In this document: positions 1-9,105 of the stretch, one piece after another | Numbering within the stretch: position 1 is the first letter of the stretch | Layout of the letters: each line of letters begins with the position of its first letter | Source of the DNA: Aedes albopictus | Taxonomy: Eukaryota > Arthropoda > Insecta > Diptera > Culicidae | Assembly (NCBI RefSeq): GCF_035046485.1 | Contig: NC_085137.1 | Coordinates: forward strand, 129,584,703-129,648,702 | Length of the DNA stretch: 64,000 nucleotides | Reading direction: 5' to 3' | The notes under the pieces: model-generated | Told to the model about the DNA's origin: nothing | What the model saw: the letters and a program-made list of their open reading frames with translations, nothing else | The model's database searches: none | Made by a program: the position numbers and the translations under genes

Positions 1-199
1 GGGATGCACCATGCCGAGCAGGAAATCTACCTTGCCAACACGTTCTGCCATGAGGGCAGCAAAACGATTCGAGTACTGGCCGAGCAGTTCCAGCAGGGTC
101 AGTTTATTACCATGGATGGTAATTGTATGTTTCTTTCGCGGTATCTGTTCAAGCAGAAGGAAGTGGGTATTTCTTCGAGTATCCGCTGACGAAGAATTT
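1..199 (-). CDS. Internal exon of an unrecognised protein gene, cut by the left window edge
   Basis: Read on the minus strand, this block has one frame open for about 66 codons, from a splice acceptor (pyrimidine-rich tract then ACCCCAG, with AG at 201-200) to the window edge. Its codon use (CTG, GGC, AAG, ATC, GAA) is what real mosquito exons show. The peptide includes EQIPRKKHTITIHGNK, then LTLLELLGQYSNRFAAL and VGKVDFLLGMVHP, and reads like a soluble, conserved domain. The opposite strand is also open (61 codons from an ATG at 4) but has no matching splice site and less natural composition, so it is taken as the shadow. The protein is not recognised with confidence; a C12orf4/DUF2362-like protein was considered and cannot be verified. 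The next exon upstream of the gene would lie to the right, beyond the satellite, if the satellite is intronic. Confidence 0.5.
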
Positions 200-500
200 C
201 TGGGGTAATAAAAGGATGAAAATATAGTTGTATATTGTAAATTTTGTTAGCCAACATGAATTAGTTTAATTGTTGCTGGTCCGAAATGGCATTTAACACA
301 TCTTCAAAAACACTCCCATCATTTTTATCGGCTGTTCGGGGCCGTATGACGTTGACCACCAAAATTAAATCTACCCACTCAGCCTAGAAAGCCGTGTATT
401 GTCGGTAGCGGTTGTATTAATTGGCAAAGGATAAGAAACTTCTTCAGGACAATTTCTGCTGGTTAGGAAGAATGTATCAATTTTCAAAGATGTATTACGC
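200..500. other. Intron-like AT-rich sequence between exon and satellite
   Basis: There is no open frame or transposon terminus here. The first bases are the polypyrimidine tract and acceptor of the minus-strand exon. The rest is unique-looking AT-rich DNA that leads into the degenerate first copy of the 112-bp satellite, so the satellite probably lies in the intron upstream of that exon. Confidence 0.4.
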
Positions 501-3500
501 GTCACCAAACGACTTCAGAGGACTTGGTGAACCTTCTCTACGATAAGTTCTGATGATTTTCAAAGAAGATCTATTGCGCGTCACCAAACAACTTCGGAGG
601 ACTTGGTGAACCTTCATCGCGGCAAGATCTACTAAATTAGAAGAATAACTACAAAGAAAAATTGGCATATTTGATAAGCGGATGTAATCTACGTCACCAA
701 ACGACTTCGGAGGACTTGGTGAACCTTCATCGCGGCAAGATCTACTAAATTAGAGAATAATTACAAAGAAAAATTGGCCTAATCGATAAGAGGGTGTAGT
801 CTGAGTCACCAAACAACTTCGGAGGACTTGGTGAACCTTCATCGCGGCAAGATCTATTCAATTAGAAGAATAACTACAAAGATAAATTGGCATGTTTGAT
901 AAGCGGATGTAGTCTACGTCACCAAACAACTTCGGAGGACTTGGTGAACCTTCATCGCGGCAAGATCTACTAAATTAGAGATTAACTACAAAGGAAAATT
1001 GGCATATTTGATGTAGTCTGCGTCACCAAACAACTTCGGAGGACTTGGTGAACCTTCATCGCGGCAAGATCTACTAAATTAGAGAATAACTACAAAGAAA
1101 AATTGGCCTATTCGATAAGAGGGTGTAGTCTGCGTCACCAAACAACTTCGGAGGACTTGGTGAACCTTCATCGCGGCAAGATCTACTAAATTAGAGAATA
1201 ACTACAAAGAAAAATTGGCCTATTCGATAAGAGGGTGTAGTCTGCGCCACCAAACAACTTCGGAGGACTTGGTGAACCTTCATCGCGGCAAGATCTACTA
1301 AATTAGAGATTAACTACAAAGGAAAATTGGCATATTTGATAAGCGGATGTAGTCTGCGTCACCAAACTTCGGAGGACTTGGTGAACCTTCATCGCGGCAA
1401 GATCTACTAAATTAGAGATTAACTACAAAGATAAATTGGCATATTTGATAAGCGGATGTAGTCTGCGTCACCAAACAACTTCGGAGGACTTGGTGAACCT
1501 TCATCGCGGCAAGATCTACTAAATTAGAGAATAACTACAAAGAAAAATTGGCCTATTCGATAAGAGGGTGTAGTCTGCGTCACCAAACAACTTCGGAGGA
1601 CTTGGTGAACCTTCATCGCGGCAAGATCTACTAAATTAGAGATTAACTACAAAGATAAATTGGCATATTTGATAAGCGGATGTAATCTACGTCACCAAAC
1701 AACTTCGGAGGACTTGGTGAACCTTCATCGCGGCAAGATCTACTAAATTAGAGAATAACTACAAAGAAAAATTGGCCTATTCGATAAGAGGGTGTAGTCT
1801 GCGTCACCAAACAACTTCGGAGGACTTGGTGAACCTTCATCGCGGCAAGATCTACTAAATTAGAGATTAACTACAAAGATAAATTGGCATATTTGATAAG
1901 CGGATGTAGTCTGCGTCACCAAACAACTTCGGAGGACTTGGTGAACCTTCATCGCGGCAAGATCTACTAAATTAGAGAATAACTACAAAGAAAAATTGGC
2001 CTATTCGATAAGAGGGTGTAGTCTGCGTCACCAAACAACTTCGGAGGACTTGGTGAACCTTCATCGCGGCAAGATCTACTAAATTAGAGAATAACTACAA
2101 AGAAAAATTGGCCTATTGGATAAGAGGGTGTAGTCTGCGTCACCAAACAACTTCGGAGGACTTGGTGAACCTTCATCGCGGCAAGATCTACTAAATTAGA
2201 GATTAACTACAAAGAAAAATTGGCATATTTGATAAGCGGATGTAATCTACGTCACCAAACGACTTCGGAGGACTTGGTGAATCTTCATCGCGGCAAGATC
2301 TACTAAATTAGAGAATAATTACAAAGAAAAATTGGCCTAATCGATAAGAGGGTGTAGTCTGAGTCACCAAACAACTTCGGAGGACTTGGTGAACCTTCAT
2401 CGCGGCAAGATCTATTCAATTAGAAGAATAACTACAAAGATAAATTGGCATGTTTGATAAGCGGATGTAGTCTACGTCACCAAACAACTTCGGAGGACTT
2501 GGTGAACCTTCATCGCGGCAAGATCTACTAAATTAGAGATTAACTACAAAGGAAAATTGGCATATTTGATAAGCGGATGTAGTCTGCGTCACCAAACAAC
2601 TTCGGAGGACTTGGTGAACCTTCATCGCGGCAAGATCTACTAAATTAGAGAATAACTAAAAAGAAAAATGGGCCTATTCGATAAGAGGGTGTAGTCTGCG
2701 TCACCAAACAACTTCGGAGGACTTGGTGAACCTTCATCGCGGCAAGATCTACTAAATTAGAGATTAACTACAAAGATAAATTGGCATATTTGATAAGCGG
2801 ATGTAATCTACGTCACCAAACAACTTCGGAGGACTTGGTGAACCTTCATCGCGGCAAGATCTACTAAATTAGAGAATAACTACAAAGAAAAATTGGCCTA
2901 TTCGATAAGAGGGTGTAGTCTGCGTCACCAAACAACTTCGGAGGACTTGGTGAACCTTCATCGCGGCAAGATCTACTAAATTAGAGAATAACTACAAAGA
3001 AAAATGGGCCTATTCGATAAGAGGGTGTAGTCTGCGTCACCAAACAACTTCGGAGGACTTGGTGAACCTTCATCGCGGCAAGATCTACTAAATTAGAGAT
3101 TAACTACAAAGATAAATTGGCATATTTGATAAGCGGATGTAATCTACGTCACCAAACAACTTCGGAGGACTTGGTGAACCTTCATCGCGGCAAGATCTAC
3201 TAAATTAGAGATTAACTACAAAGATAAATTGGCATATTTGATAAGCGGATGTAGTCTGCGTCACCAAACAACTTCGGAGGACTTGGTGAACCTTCATCGC
3301 GGCAAGATCTACTAAATTAGAGAATAACTACAAAGAAAAATTGGCCTATTCGATAAGAGGGTGTAGTCTGCGTCACCAAACAACTTCGGAGGACTTGGTG
3401 AACCTTCATCGCGGCAAGATCTACTAAATTAGAGATTAACTACAAAGATAAATTGGCATATTTGATAAGCGGATGTAGTCTGCGTCACCAAACAACTTCG

Positions 3501-4452
3501 GAGGACTTGGTGAACCTTCATCGCGGCAAGATCTACTAAATTAGAGAATAACTACAAAGATAAATTGGCATATTTGATAAGCGGATGTAGTCTGCGTCAC
3601 CAAACAACTTCGGAGGACTTGGTGAACCTTCATCGCGGCAAGATCTACTAAATTAGAGAATAACTAAAAAGAAAAATGGGCCTATTCGATAAGAGGGTGT
3701 AGTCTGCGTCACCAAACAACTTCGGAGGACTTGGTGAACCTTCATCGCGGCAAGATCTACTAAATTAGAGATTAACTACAAAGATAAATTGGCATATTTG
3801 ATAAGCGGATGTAATCTACGTCACCAAACAACTTCGGAGGACTTGGTGAACCTTCATCGCGGCAAGATCTACTAAATTAGAGAATAACTACAAAGAAAAA
3901 TTGGCCTATTCGATAAGAGGGTGTAGTCTGCGTCACCAAACAACTTCGGAGGACTTGGTGAACCTTCATCGCGGCAAGATCTACTAAATTAGAGAATAAC
4001 TACAAAGAAAAATGGGCCTATTCGATAAGAGGGTGTAGTCTGCGTCACCAAACAACTTCGGAGGACTTGGTGAACCTTCATCGCGGCAAGATCTACTAAA
4101 TTAGAGATTAACTACAAAGATAAATTGGCATATTTGATAAGCGGATGTAATCTACGTCACCAAACAACTTCGGAGGACTTGGTGAACCTTCATCGCGGCA
4201 AGATCTACTAAATTAGAGATTAACTACAAAGATAAATTGGCATATTTGATAAGCGGATGTAGTCTGCGTCACCAAACAACTTCGGAGGACTTGGTGAACC
4301 TTCATCGCGGCAAGATCTACTAAATTAGAGAATAACTACAAAGAAAAATTGGCCTATTCGATAAGAGGGTGTAGTCTGCGTCACCAAACAACTTCGGAGG
4401 ACTTGGTGAACCTTAATCGCGGCAAGATCTGTTCAATTAGGAGAATAACTCG
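501..4452. repeat. Satellite array: about 35 tandem copies of a 112-bp unit
   Basis: The motif GTCACCAAAC starts at 501, 580, 693, 805, 918, 1022, 1134 and 1246, and then about every 112 bp up to 4380. Each unit has a nearly invariant half of about 62 bp (GTCACCAAACAACTTCGGAG to CTACTAAATTAGAG) and a variable half of about 50 bp in two main forms. Form A has GCCTATTCGATAAGAGGGTG and form B has GCATATTTGATAAGCGGATG. The two are interspersed along the array. An AACTAAAAAG variant at 2651 recurs at 3659, exactly nine units (1008 bp) later, and the block near 662-1010 recurs near 2220-2570, so there is higher-order structure. Inside the conserved half, CACCAA and TTGGTG can pair as a hairpin. The first copy (501-579) and the last (4380-4452) are divergent, as expected at array edges. 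No protein is encoded. This is a satellite and not a CRISPR array, because the 'spacers' are themselves repeated. Confidence 0.97.
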
Positions 4453-5588
4453 GCATCCTTTAGGCTGTATCATAAAAAACTTTACCTATAGGTACATACT
4501 TACCTGCGCGCTTACCTGCATTCACGAACTTAATATAAATACGAATGTATGAGGAATCTCAGACTTTCGCTTTGCTAGTTTGATTTGTTTTGTTAAGGAC
4601 AAGCTCGTTTGAATCCCAAAATGGCGGCCACAATGACCCAAGCTCCCAAATCTCATAGCAATCCTAATCAACGCATCGCAACTTTTTATTTAAAAATTGG
4701 ATCAAAATTGACTGAGTTAGAGCGGAAAAGAGCTCAAAATAGCCCTGCCGAGATTATTCTGCTTTCTAATACTCGAAGATGTTTCGCCACAAAGGTGCTA
4801 CGAGTGGAATAGGTAAAAGATTCGAGTACTGTTGATAGCATGCAAGAATTACTCAAAGAACAATTTAGAAGTAAAGTAAATACATGTTGAAGCTCGTTTA
4901 CTAGTTATGCGTCATCTCGCAACATACAAGGGCATAGGTAGTGATCCATCTAATGCCTGGGTTACATGGTGCAAGTGACTTGATTCAAGTGGACACTCAA
5001 GACATTTGCTAAGTGTAAACACATCATTCCATTGGACTGAAAATGTTTGAGAAGTTAACAAGTGAAATGCTCGTTTCAGTTGAACAATGTAAACCAGGCA
5101 TAATTGAAACATTAAGAAAACCTGGAAGAAAATTGAAACAATTTCCACAACAGATTTGTGCTCAAGAAACCTCTACTATAATGAAGAGCGATCATTGTGG
5201 CGGCTATATTTATACTCTAGCAGCCCTAATCAGAATCCCAGTGTAATTTCGGATAGTTTATAGAGTCCAATGAAACACCCCAGCCCACCCACCGAATTTT
5301 TAATGAATATTACACAAAAGTATGTATAAAAATATTAGTCATTTGATGGATGAGACAGTAGCTGCTCCAAGTAGGTTTTTTAATTATGTATATGGCGCCA
5401 TTAGCTAGCCATGGTTGCAAGAAGTGCCTGAAACGAATTTTTAAAACAAATGTACGAGCTTTGATGAAAAAAAATGTAAAGAGTTATGATGAACCTGGGC
5501 GTGTTAGTGAATGAGCCGAGTCAAGTACGAAACACTGAAACGACCTTACAGTAGCGGTCGAAATACGTATCTGTCATATGATGCAACT
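4453..5588. other. AT-rich repeat remnants, no gene
   Basis: Two old dispersed repeats are visible. Bases 4640-4780 hold a fragment of the 'CTGAGTTATAGC' palindromic family also seen near 6130, 6900 and 17690. Bases 4955-5115 match, in inverted orientation, the segment near 47155-47410 (shared GTTCAACTGAAACGAGC and CAAGTGACTTGA words). The short open frames here carry no recognisable motifs. Confidence 0.5.
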
Positions 5589-5720
5589 GCCCCCACTCGC
5601 ATAACAATCCCATTTGTAAAAAGTAGGAATTGAGAAAACGGCATTTGACGTTTGAAAATATGGCTATTCGTAACGTTAAGTTATAAAAAATCAAATAGGA
5701 CTATTATGCAAGTAGGGGCA
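5589..5720. mobile_element. Short palindromic MITE
   Basis: The left end GCCCCCACTCGCATAACAAT and the reverse complement of the right end (GCCCCTACTTGCATAATAGT) match over about 28 bp with a few differences. The 132-bp size fits a MITE. No clear target duplication was found, so the superfamily is open. Confidence 0.6.
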
Positions 5721-6545
5721 AGCACATCGTTGGAATTAAAAGGAACAGTATAAATAATAGTGGTGGTAAATTGTAAAAACTAAATGATAATAGTACGCCT
5801 TTCATTAGATTTAATGACTGTTATGTTTTGGCACAATGCTGAAGCGCTAATACGGAAGGCGACAAAAAATCCAGCTGACAGCAACTCAAGGCGACCACAC
5901 TTCAAAAGTTCACTCGACACGTTGAGCACTGGTCTCGAAAAGTTGATTTTTCCCTATCTGTTACTGGAGGAAGCTTTTATGAATAAATGTAAATATGTAG
6001 GATGCCGAACCACTTTGGTAGTGGTTGATATTTTGGACACTTTCCACTTCAACCAGTCATTTTCAAAACAATTTACTTGAATTTTTGTACTATACGTATC
6101 TCACACGTACAAATAACTAGATCGATCAGTTTAAAATTGATTGAGTTATAGCGGAAACGTGCCCAAAATAGAAGCCCTGTCGAGATGGTTCCACTGCCCT
6201 AAGCCTAGGAAGATTGATTAAATGTGAAATTGTTGACAGCACCTCTGGGGTCCGCTATTGGTTTGTTGTTATCCTCCTTTAGTGGAACCTCCATTACCCT
6301 TTCCATGTTAAATCTATGCAAATAGTGTATGTGTCTTTTTAAATTAAGCCAATAGTGGTCCTCTAGACGTGTTAACATTGACACATTTGTTTGAATTATC
6401 GAATTTACGCTTTCCAGTCTAACTCCTCCTCATTAAACTACAGTCCAGGAACACGATCAATTCTCTCCTGTTGGATACCGGTAGAAACAGATTCGAGCAG
6501 AAAATTTAGGAATAATTACCCTATGTCATAGAATAGATCATTCAC
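5721..6545. other. Non-coding, contains a degenerate palindromic repeat
   Basis: Bases from about 5930 to 6200 contain two poorly preserved inverted arms around GATTGAGTTATAGCGG, the same family as at 6870-7060. The 98-codon open frame at 5784-6080 runs through this repeat and is not a gene. Nothing else is seen. Confidence 0.5.
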
Positions 6546-6549
6546 TTAA

Positions 6550-6795
6550 CCCTTTATAAGGCCGTGAAAACTAGAAGAGTTGTAAACGCATTCTATTATG
6601 GAAATGATTATATACATGATAACATGTACAAAACAATTTTTGTTTGAAAGAAACTCTCAAAAATCTAGGTGGCAATATACTGCCTATGATCGCATAATTG
6701 TCCCATATGAATAGGAAACCCAGAAAAGATGCGATCATAGGCAGTATAGTTACAAACAGTAGGTGGCAATATAGTTACCACTGCCTTATAAAGGG
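6550..6795. mobile_element. piggyBac-type MITE with TTAA target duplication
   Basis: The terminal inverted repeats CCCTTTATAAGGC (6550-6562) and GCCTTATAAAGGG (6783-6795) are perfect and are flanked on both sides by TTAA (6546-6549, 6796-6799), the hallmark of piggyBac-superfamily insertion. Inside lies a second palindrome (ACTGCCTATGATCGCAT and its complement near 6680-6747). A relative of that inner hairpin occurs alone near 33479-33570. It has no coding capacity. Confidence 0.9.
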
Positions 6796-6869
6796 TTAAT
6801 CTGTTATCAAGTAGCACTGTCTAAAATACAAGCACAATCTTAGATGCATTCAATGCCTACCTAAATTCT

Positions 6870-7060
6870 GGGGTCATTTGAGCAGCGGTACTTATTTTGA
6901 GCACTTGCTGCTATAGCTCAGTAAATTTCAAAACGATTGACTTGAAGTTTTGAACATGGCTAGATACTGTGCGTATCTAATCGTGTCTCAAAAATAAAGT
7001 CAATCGGTTCAAAATTGACTGAGTTATAGCAGCAAGTTCCCAAAATAGGTGCTCATGGGT
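6870..7060. mobile_element. Imperfect palindromic element of the 'CTGAGTTATAGC' family
   Basis: The arms TTGCTGCTATAGCTCAGT and ACTGAGTTATAGCAGCAA oppose each other across about 100 bp, each followed by a copy of a 'fold of GATTGACTTGAA' stretch. The same family is found at 17655-18105, where a second MITE has landed in its centre. Confidence 0.65.
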
Positions 7061-7123
7061 CTAGGGCTACCCTAGTGCCATTGAAAATGCTTTAGCTTTT
7101 GCTTCCAAATTTCGTACTTACTT

Positions 7124-7395
7124 TCAAATTTGATAAGAGCTAGGTGTTTCGAATTGCTTTTTTCCATTGCCAGGAACAGCACACCCGGTGATACAGTAAC
7201 GGAGTTCTGCAGCCATCACTGCAGTGCCCTGCTGCATTCTGTGTACGGGAAATTTACGCTGCAGGCGTTCGACCGCCGGTGATTGTAGGTTTAGGCCGTT
7301 TCCAACGGTCTTTGTTCGTCCTCGTAGCTCAACGGAAATGTATTCCACCGTCATCGGCGTTTCCTCCGTCGCGGTGGCGAACAACTCTGCAATAG
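7124..7395 (-). pseudogene. Coding-like GC-rich block, unrecognised
   Basis: On the minus strand, 86 or more codons are open with good codon use (ACC, CTG, GAG, GGC), in contrast with the AT-rich surroundings. The peptide includes PMTVEYISVELRGRTKTVG and RKFPVHRMQQGTAVMAAELR. A possible splice acceptor (CGCTATTGCAG) precedes it. A good donor-like GTAAGTACG follows, but a stop lies just before the donor. It could be a decayed exon or a transposon-captured gene fragment. No family is recognised, and the opposite-strand frame (7224-7433) is poorer. Confidence 0.3.
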
Positions 7396-7724
7396 CGAAA
7401 TTAATTATTAATTTAGTTACAACTATAGTATAGTGTATACAGCTGGGAATATTAGGTTACCTTCTGGGAGATGTTTAGCGCTTCCCCGAGGGACGTATCT
7501 CCATAAAGTTTCGGGATCGGAGCCGGTGATTTCGGTCGAAAGCACATGTTTGTTTTCACCCGCGCGCGAACGAAGTTCCTGGTTTGACAGGTACTTTCAA
7601 TACACTGAAGCGAAAGTTTCTCTAGTTTTTGTATGCGTGATTCGAGAAGATTCAAAAAGATTCAGAATGATTCAAAAAGATTAAAAAAAGATTAAACTCA
7701 AAAGATCGGAGTGTCATCCCTTCG
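7396..7724. other. No gene seen
   Basis: The sequence is of mixed composition, with a short imperfect direct repeat of GATTCAAAAAGATTC (7640-7695). The open frames at 7433-7684 and 7452-7655 overlap on opposite strands and carry no motif. Confidence 0.4.
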
Positions 7725-7946
7725 GTTGAAAATGCTTTGACATCCATGTGCACAACAGAACATGTGCTCGATGAACAAATTGAGATTTGAAATTATGAAA
7801 AGAAATCCACGTACTCCGGTGAGACTCGAACTCACGACTCCCAATTCGCTAGACGGGCGCTTCTATTCCTTCAAGCTACGGAGTCACTCGACTATCTCCG
7901 TCGCCAGCAGGCCTAGAACTGAACTCGATTCCACAATCGCACATGG
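7725..7946. repeat. Left arm of a 222-bp near-perfect inverted repeat
   Basis: This segment is the reverse complement of 8255-8477 with almost no differences. Both arms carry the same tRNA-like stretch and the word GTTGAAAATGCTTTGAC at the outer edge. The near-identity means a recent duplication or gene conversion. The open frames at 7762-7989 and 8189-8440 encode the same peptide because of this palindrome and are not genes. Confidence 0.9.
7812..7885 (-). ncRNA. tRNA-like sequence (copy in left arm)
   Basis: The same 74-nt sequence as at 8317-8390, on the opposite strand. See that entry for the fold. Confidence 0.4.
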
Positions 7947-8254
7947 TTATCTTCTTTTCACAATCCAAACCCCCTTCGGATGGGATTAGATGAACATCTA
8001 ACACATTGTCTGTTGTGCACATGTATGTATGTCAAAGCGGGAGAGGAAGTTATTTTTAATTGTCGAGAGCTTCGGGCACTGCCTTCCAATCACTTATTGG
8101 TATGGCAATTAGTGTGCAGTCGGACTCTCGACGGGTCGGTCCTCGGCCGACCGAATACGGTAAGGGTGACCGTAGCACCTTACAAATGTCAATTTCTTGA
8201 TTTTGCTTTGGCTGACCAAGCCATGTGGGAAATTACACTGTTGAAAATGCTTTG

Positions 8255-8477
8255 ACCATGTGCGATTGTGGAATCGAGTTCAGTTCTAGGCCTGCTGGCG
8301 ACGGAGATAGTCGAGTGACTCCGTAGCTTGAAGGAATAGAAGCGCCCGTCTAGCGAATTGGGAGTCGTGAGTTCGAGTCTCACCGGAGTACGTGGATTTC
8401 TTTTCATAATTTCAAATCTCAATTTGTTCATCGAGCACATGTTCTGTTGTGCACATGGATGTCAAAGCATTTTCAAC
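8255..8477. repeat. Right arm of the 222-bp inverted repeat
   Basis: Reverse complement of 7725-7946. The arms are about 310 bp apart, and the space between them contains ordinary sequence plus the left outer arm of the foldback at 8183. Confidence 0.9.
8317..8390 (+). ncRNA. tRNA-like sequence or tRNA-derived SINE head
   Basis: 74 nt fold as a near-tRNA. The acceptor halves GACTCCG and CGGAGTA pair at 6 of 7 positions. A D-arm GCTT/AAGC follows. The anticodon stem is CCCGT against ATTGGG with one extra base, around loop CTAGCGA, which would place AGC at the anticodon. The T-arm is perfect, GTGAG-TTCGAGT-CTCAC, and also serves as a good RNA polymerase III B box. The extra base and the first acceptor mismatch argue against a working tRNA. 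A SINE promoter head or tRNA pseudogene is more likely. Confidence 0.45.
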
Positions 8478-8534
8478 AGTGTAATTTCCCACATGGCTTG
8501 GTCAGCCAAAGCAAAATCAAGAAATTGACATTTG

Positions 8535-9097
8535 TCTGTGATTTGTTATGTTTCTGAGTGTAGATAATTAATAGATACACTGAGAAAAATATCCATATTG
8601 ATAGTATGTGTCAGCTACTATAGATTTTTGCAATTAGATTTCACTAATAGTAAAAATGTTCCATACACATACCTTCAGATGAACTCTCAACTTATTCGAT
8701 GTATATGTGGCTCTTATCAAATTGAAAACCGTAGTACATACTTTTTATCTCTACTGGCTTATATATTTTATTTGGGAATTCTGTTGAAATTTTTGCCTCC
8801 TTCACTGGTATTTTCAACTCTGTTCTTTTTGTACACAAAAATCAATAAAACACTTCAAAGTTTATTCACTTTAACCAATATATTTGCAACATAGAATAAC
8901 AATAACATGGTTGATATTCTGCCGGTGTTTTCATTAATTTTTGGCCGGAAGTACAAGCAGCAGACGCACGAACTCCGGAGCCGCTTGTGGCGATGAAAAT
9001 GTTGGTGGCAAAGTTGGTGGCACAGAATTAGCTTGATGGATGTACCGTCGTATGTGGTTCTGCAGCCGTTAATTTGCCGATGAGTCTAATCAACTGA
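8535..9097. other. AT-rich, no convincing gene
   Basis: The 98-codon frame at 8598-8894 is AT-rich with biased hydrophobic content and no recognisable domain. A GC-richer patch at 8930-9060 contains a 29-codon frame beginning MVDILPVFSLIFGRK that cannot be supported. Confidence 0.4.
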
Positions 9098-9105
9098 AAT
9101 GTAAC

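Larger units (their letters stand above)
8183..8534. mobile_element. Foldback element carrying a tRNA-like core
   Basis: Outer arms of about 65 bp (ATGTCAATTTCTTGATTTTG near 8187 and its complement ending near 8533) enclose a body containing the right arm of the 222-bp inverted repeat. The whole 8183-8534 segment therefore looks like a TIR element that carries a SINE-like, tRNA-related sequence. No target duplication is evident. Confidence 0.6.

Noticed and set aside
4..208. Plus-strand ATG frames at the left edge
   Set aside because: The minus-strand frame has a splice acceptor, better codon use and a more protein-like sequence.
501..4452. CRISPR-like regular repeat
   Set aside because: The segments between conserved halves are themselves repeated in two forms, the unit is 112 bp and the DNA is from an insect nucleus.
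8317..8390. Functional tRNA gene
   Set aside because: One extra base in the anticodon stem and an acceptor mismatch, and the sequence is embedded in a repeat; a SINE head or tRNA pseudogene fits better.
7762..8440. Two frames encoding the same peptide (7762-7989 and 8189-8440)
   Set aside because: They are the two arms of one palindrome carrying tRNA-like sequence.
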